A stretch of 59,946 nt of DNA from Butyrivibrio sp. (lineage in GTDB: Bacteria; Bacillota; Clostridia; Lachnospirales; Lachnospiraceae). Both the position numbers and the translations under genes were made by a program. The stretch's first letter is position 1. The number at the start of each line of letters is the position of its first letter. Of the stretch, positions 59,740 through 59,946 are shown one piece after another. The notes beneath the pieces were generated by a model. It was not told the DNA's origin. It worked only from the letters and a program-made list of their open reading frames with translations, and did no database searches. The stretch is from positions 1 through 59,946 of the forward strand of contig JAFUYO010000027.1 in assembly GCA_017470505.1 (NCBI GenBank), given 5' to 3'.

Positions 59740-59946
59740 TTGGATAAGCCCTCGACCTATTAGTACACATCAGCTGAACACGTTACCGTGCTTACACCTT
59801 GTGCCTATCTAACCTCGTACTCTACAAGGGGTCTTACTGCTATAAGCAGGGATATCTCATCTTGAGGGGGGCTTCACGCTTAGATGCCTTCAGCGTTTAT
59901 CCCTTCCGGACGTGGCTACCCAGCCTTATGCACCTGGCGGTGCAGC
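59740..59946 (-). rRNA. 23S ribosomal RNA, 3' end (partial)
   Basis: The minus strand reads as the end of domain VI of 23S rRNA: GGATAAACGCTGAAGGCATC, TAAGCGTGAAGCC, AGATGAGATATCCC and the final GTACTAATAGGTCGAGGGCT. The 3' end is placed near 59740 by analogy. The gene continues past the window. Confidence 0.95.

Overview
The window looks like a chromosomal segment of an anaerobic Firmicute, most likely a Lachnospiraceae member. The evidence is pyruvate:ferredoxin oxidoreductase beside a clostridial 2[4Fe-4S] ferredoxin, MecA/ClpX, GdpP-L9-DnaB and S6-SSB-S18 blocks, a SAM-I riboswitch on metK, strong Shine-Dalgarno sites and intermediate G+C. The species cannot be fixed from the sequence alone.

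Layout. (1) Positions 1 to about 8880 hold one end of an integrated conjugative element, all on the minus strand: a leader ORF, a 79-aa protein, parA, parB, a RepA/DUF6017-type initiator, a zinc-ribbon protein, two unknowns, pcfB and virD4. It abuts the 3' end of lysS; its other end, with any integrase or relaxase, lies outside the window. (2) 8884-15601 is a housekeeping run on the minus strand: argF, birA, coaX, an uncharacterised gene, dusB, greA, a 155-bp palindromic MITE-like insert, lysS. (3) 15676-19650 carries a SleB-type wall hydrolase, proC, an rRNA methyltransferase and pfkA. (4) dnaE (plus) converges on metK (minus, SAM-I riboswitch), followed by a long-tailed Tex. (5) 27811-31525 is a plus-strand accessory group: two unknown small proteins (one with HExxH), a DUF975 membrane protein and a GH2 glycosidase, then a MATE exporter and a carbamate kinase. 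(6) clpX, an 852-aa anchored beta-rich protein, a DUF402 protein and the run GH18 - ywlC - rpiB - upp - comEB - SleB-type hydrolase. (7) mecA, nifJ and ferredoxin. (8) gdpP-rplI-dnaB, a PAP2 phosphatase, a lipoprotein, rpsF-ssb-rpsR, a sirtuin and an S1-domain protein. (9) The right edge is the tail of an rRNA operon: 23S 3' end, then tRNA-Asn, tRNA-Glu and tRNA-Cys, with no 5S gene between them.

The most unusual signals are non-coding. Six hairpins with a shared inner core and mutually complementary but different outer stems sit in the rRNA/tRNA spacers. Two tandem ~82-bp units with compensatory stem changes lie behind the ferredoxin gene. Four CTTAAGATTT boxes, phased by about one or two helical turns, precede the mecA promoter. 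Other points are a 23-bp palindrome present twice in the mobile element, repeats inside its rep gene, and a probable leaderless mRNA for the DUF402 gene. Family names are from recognition of motifs, not from database searches.
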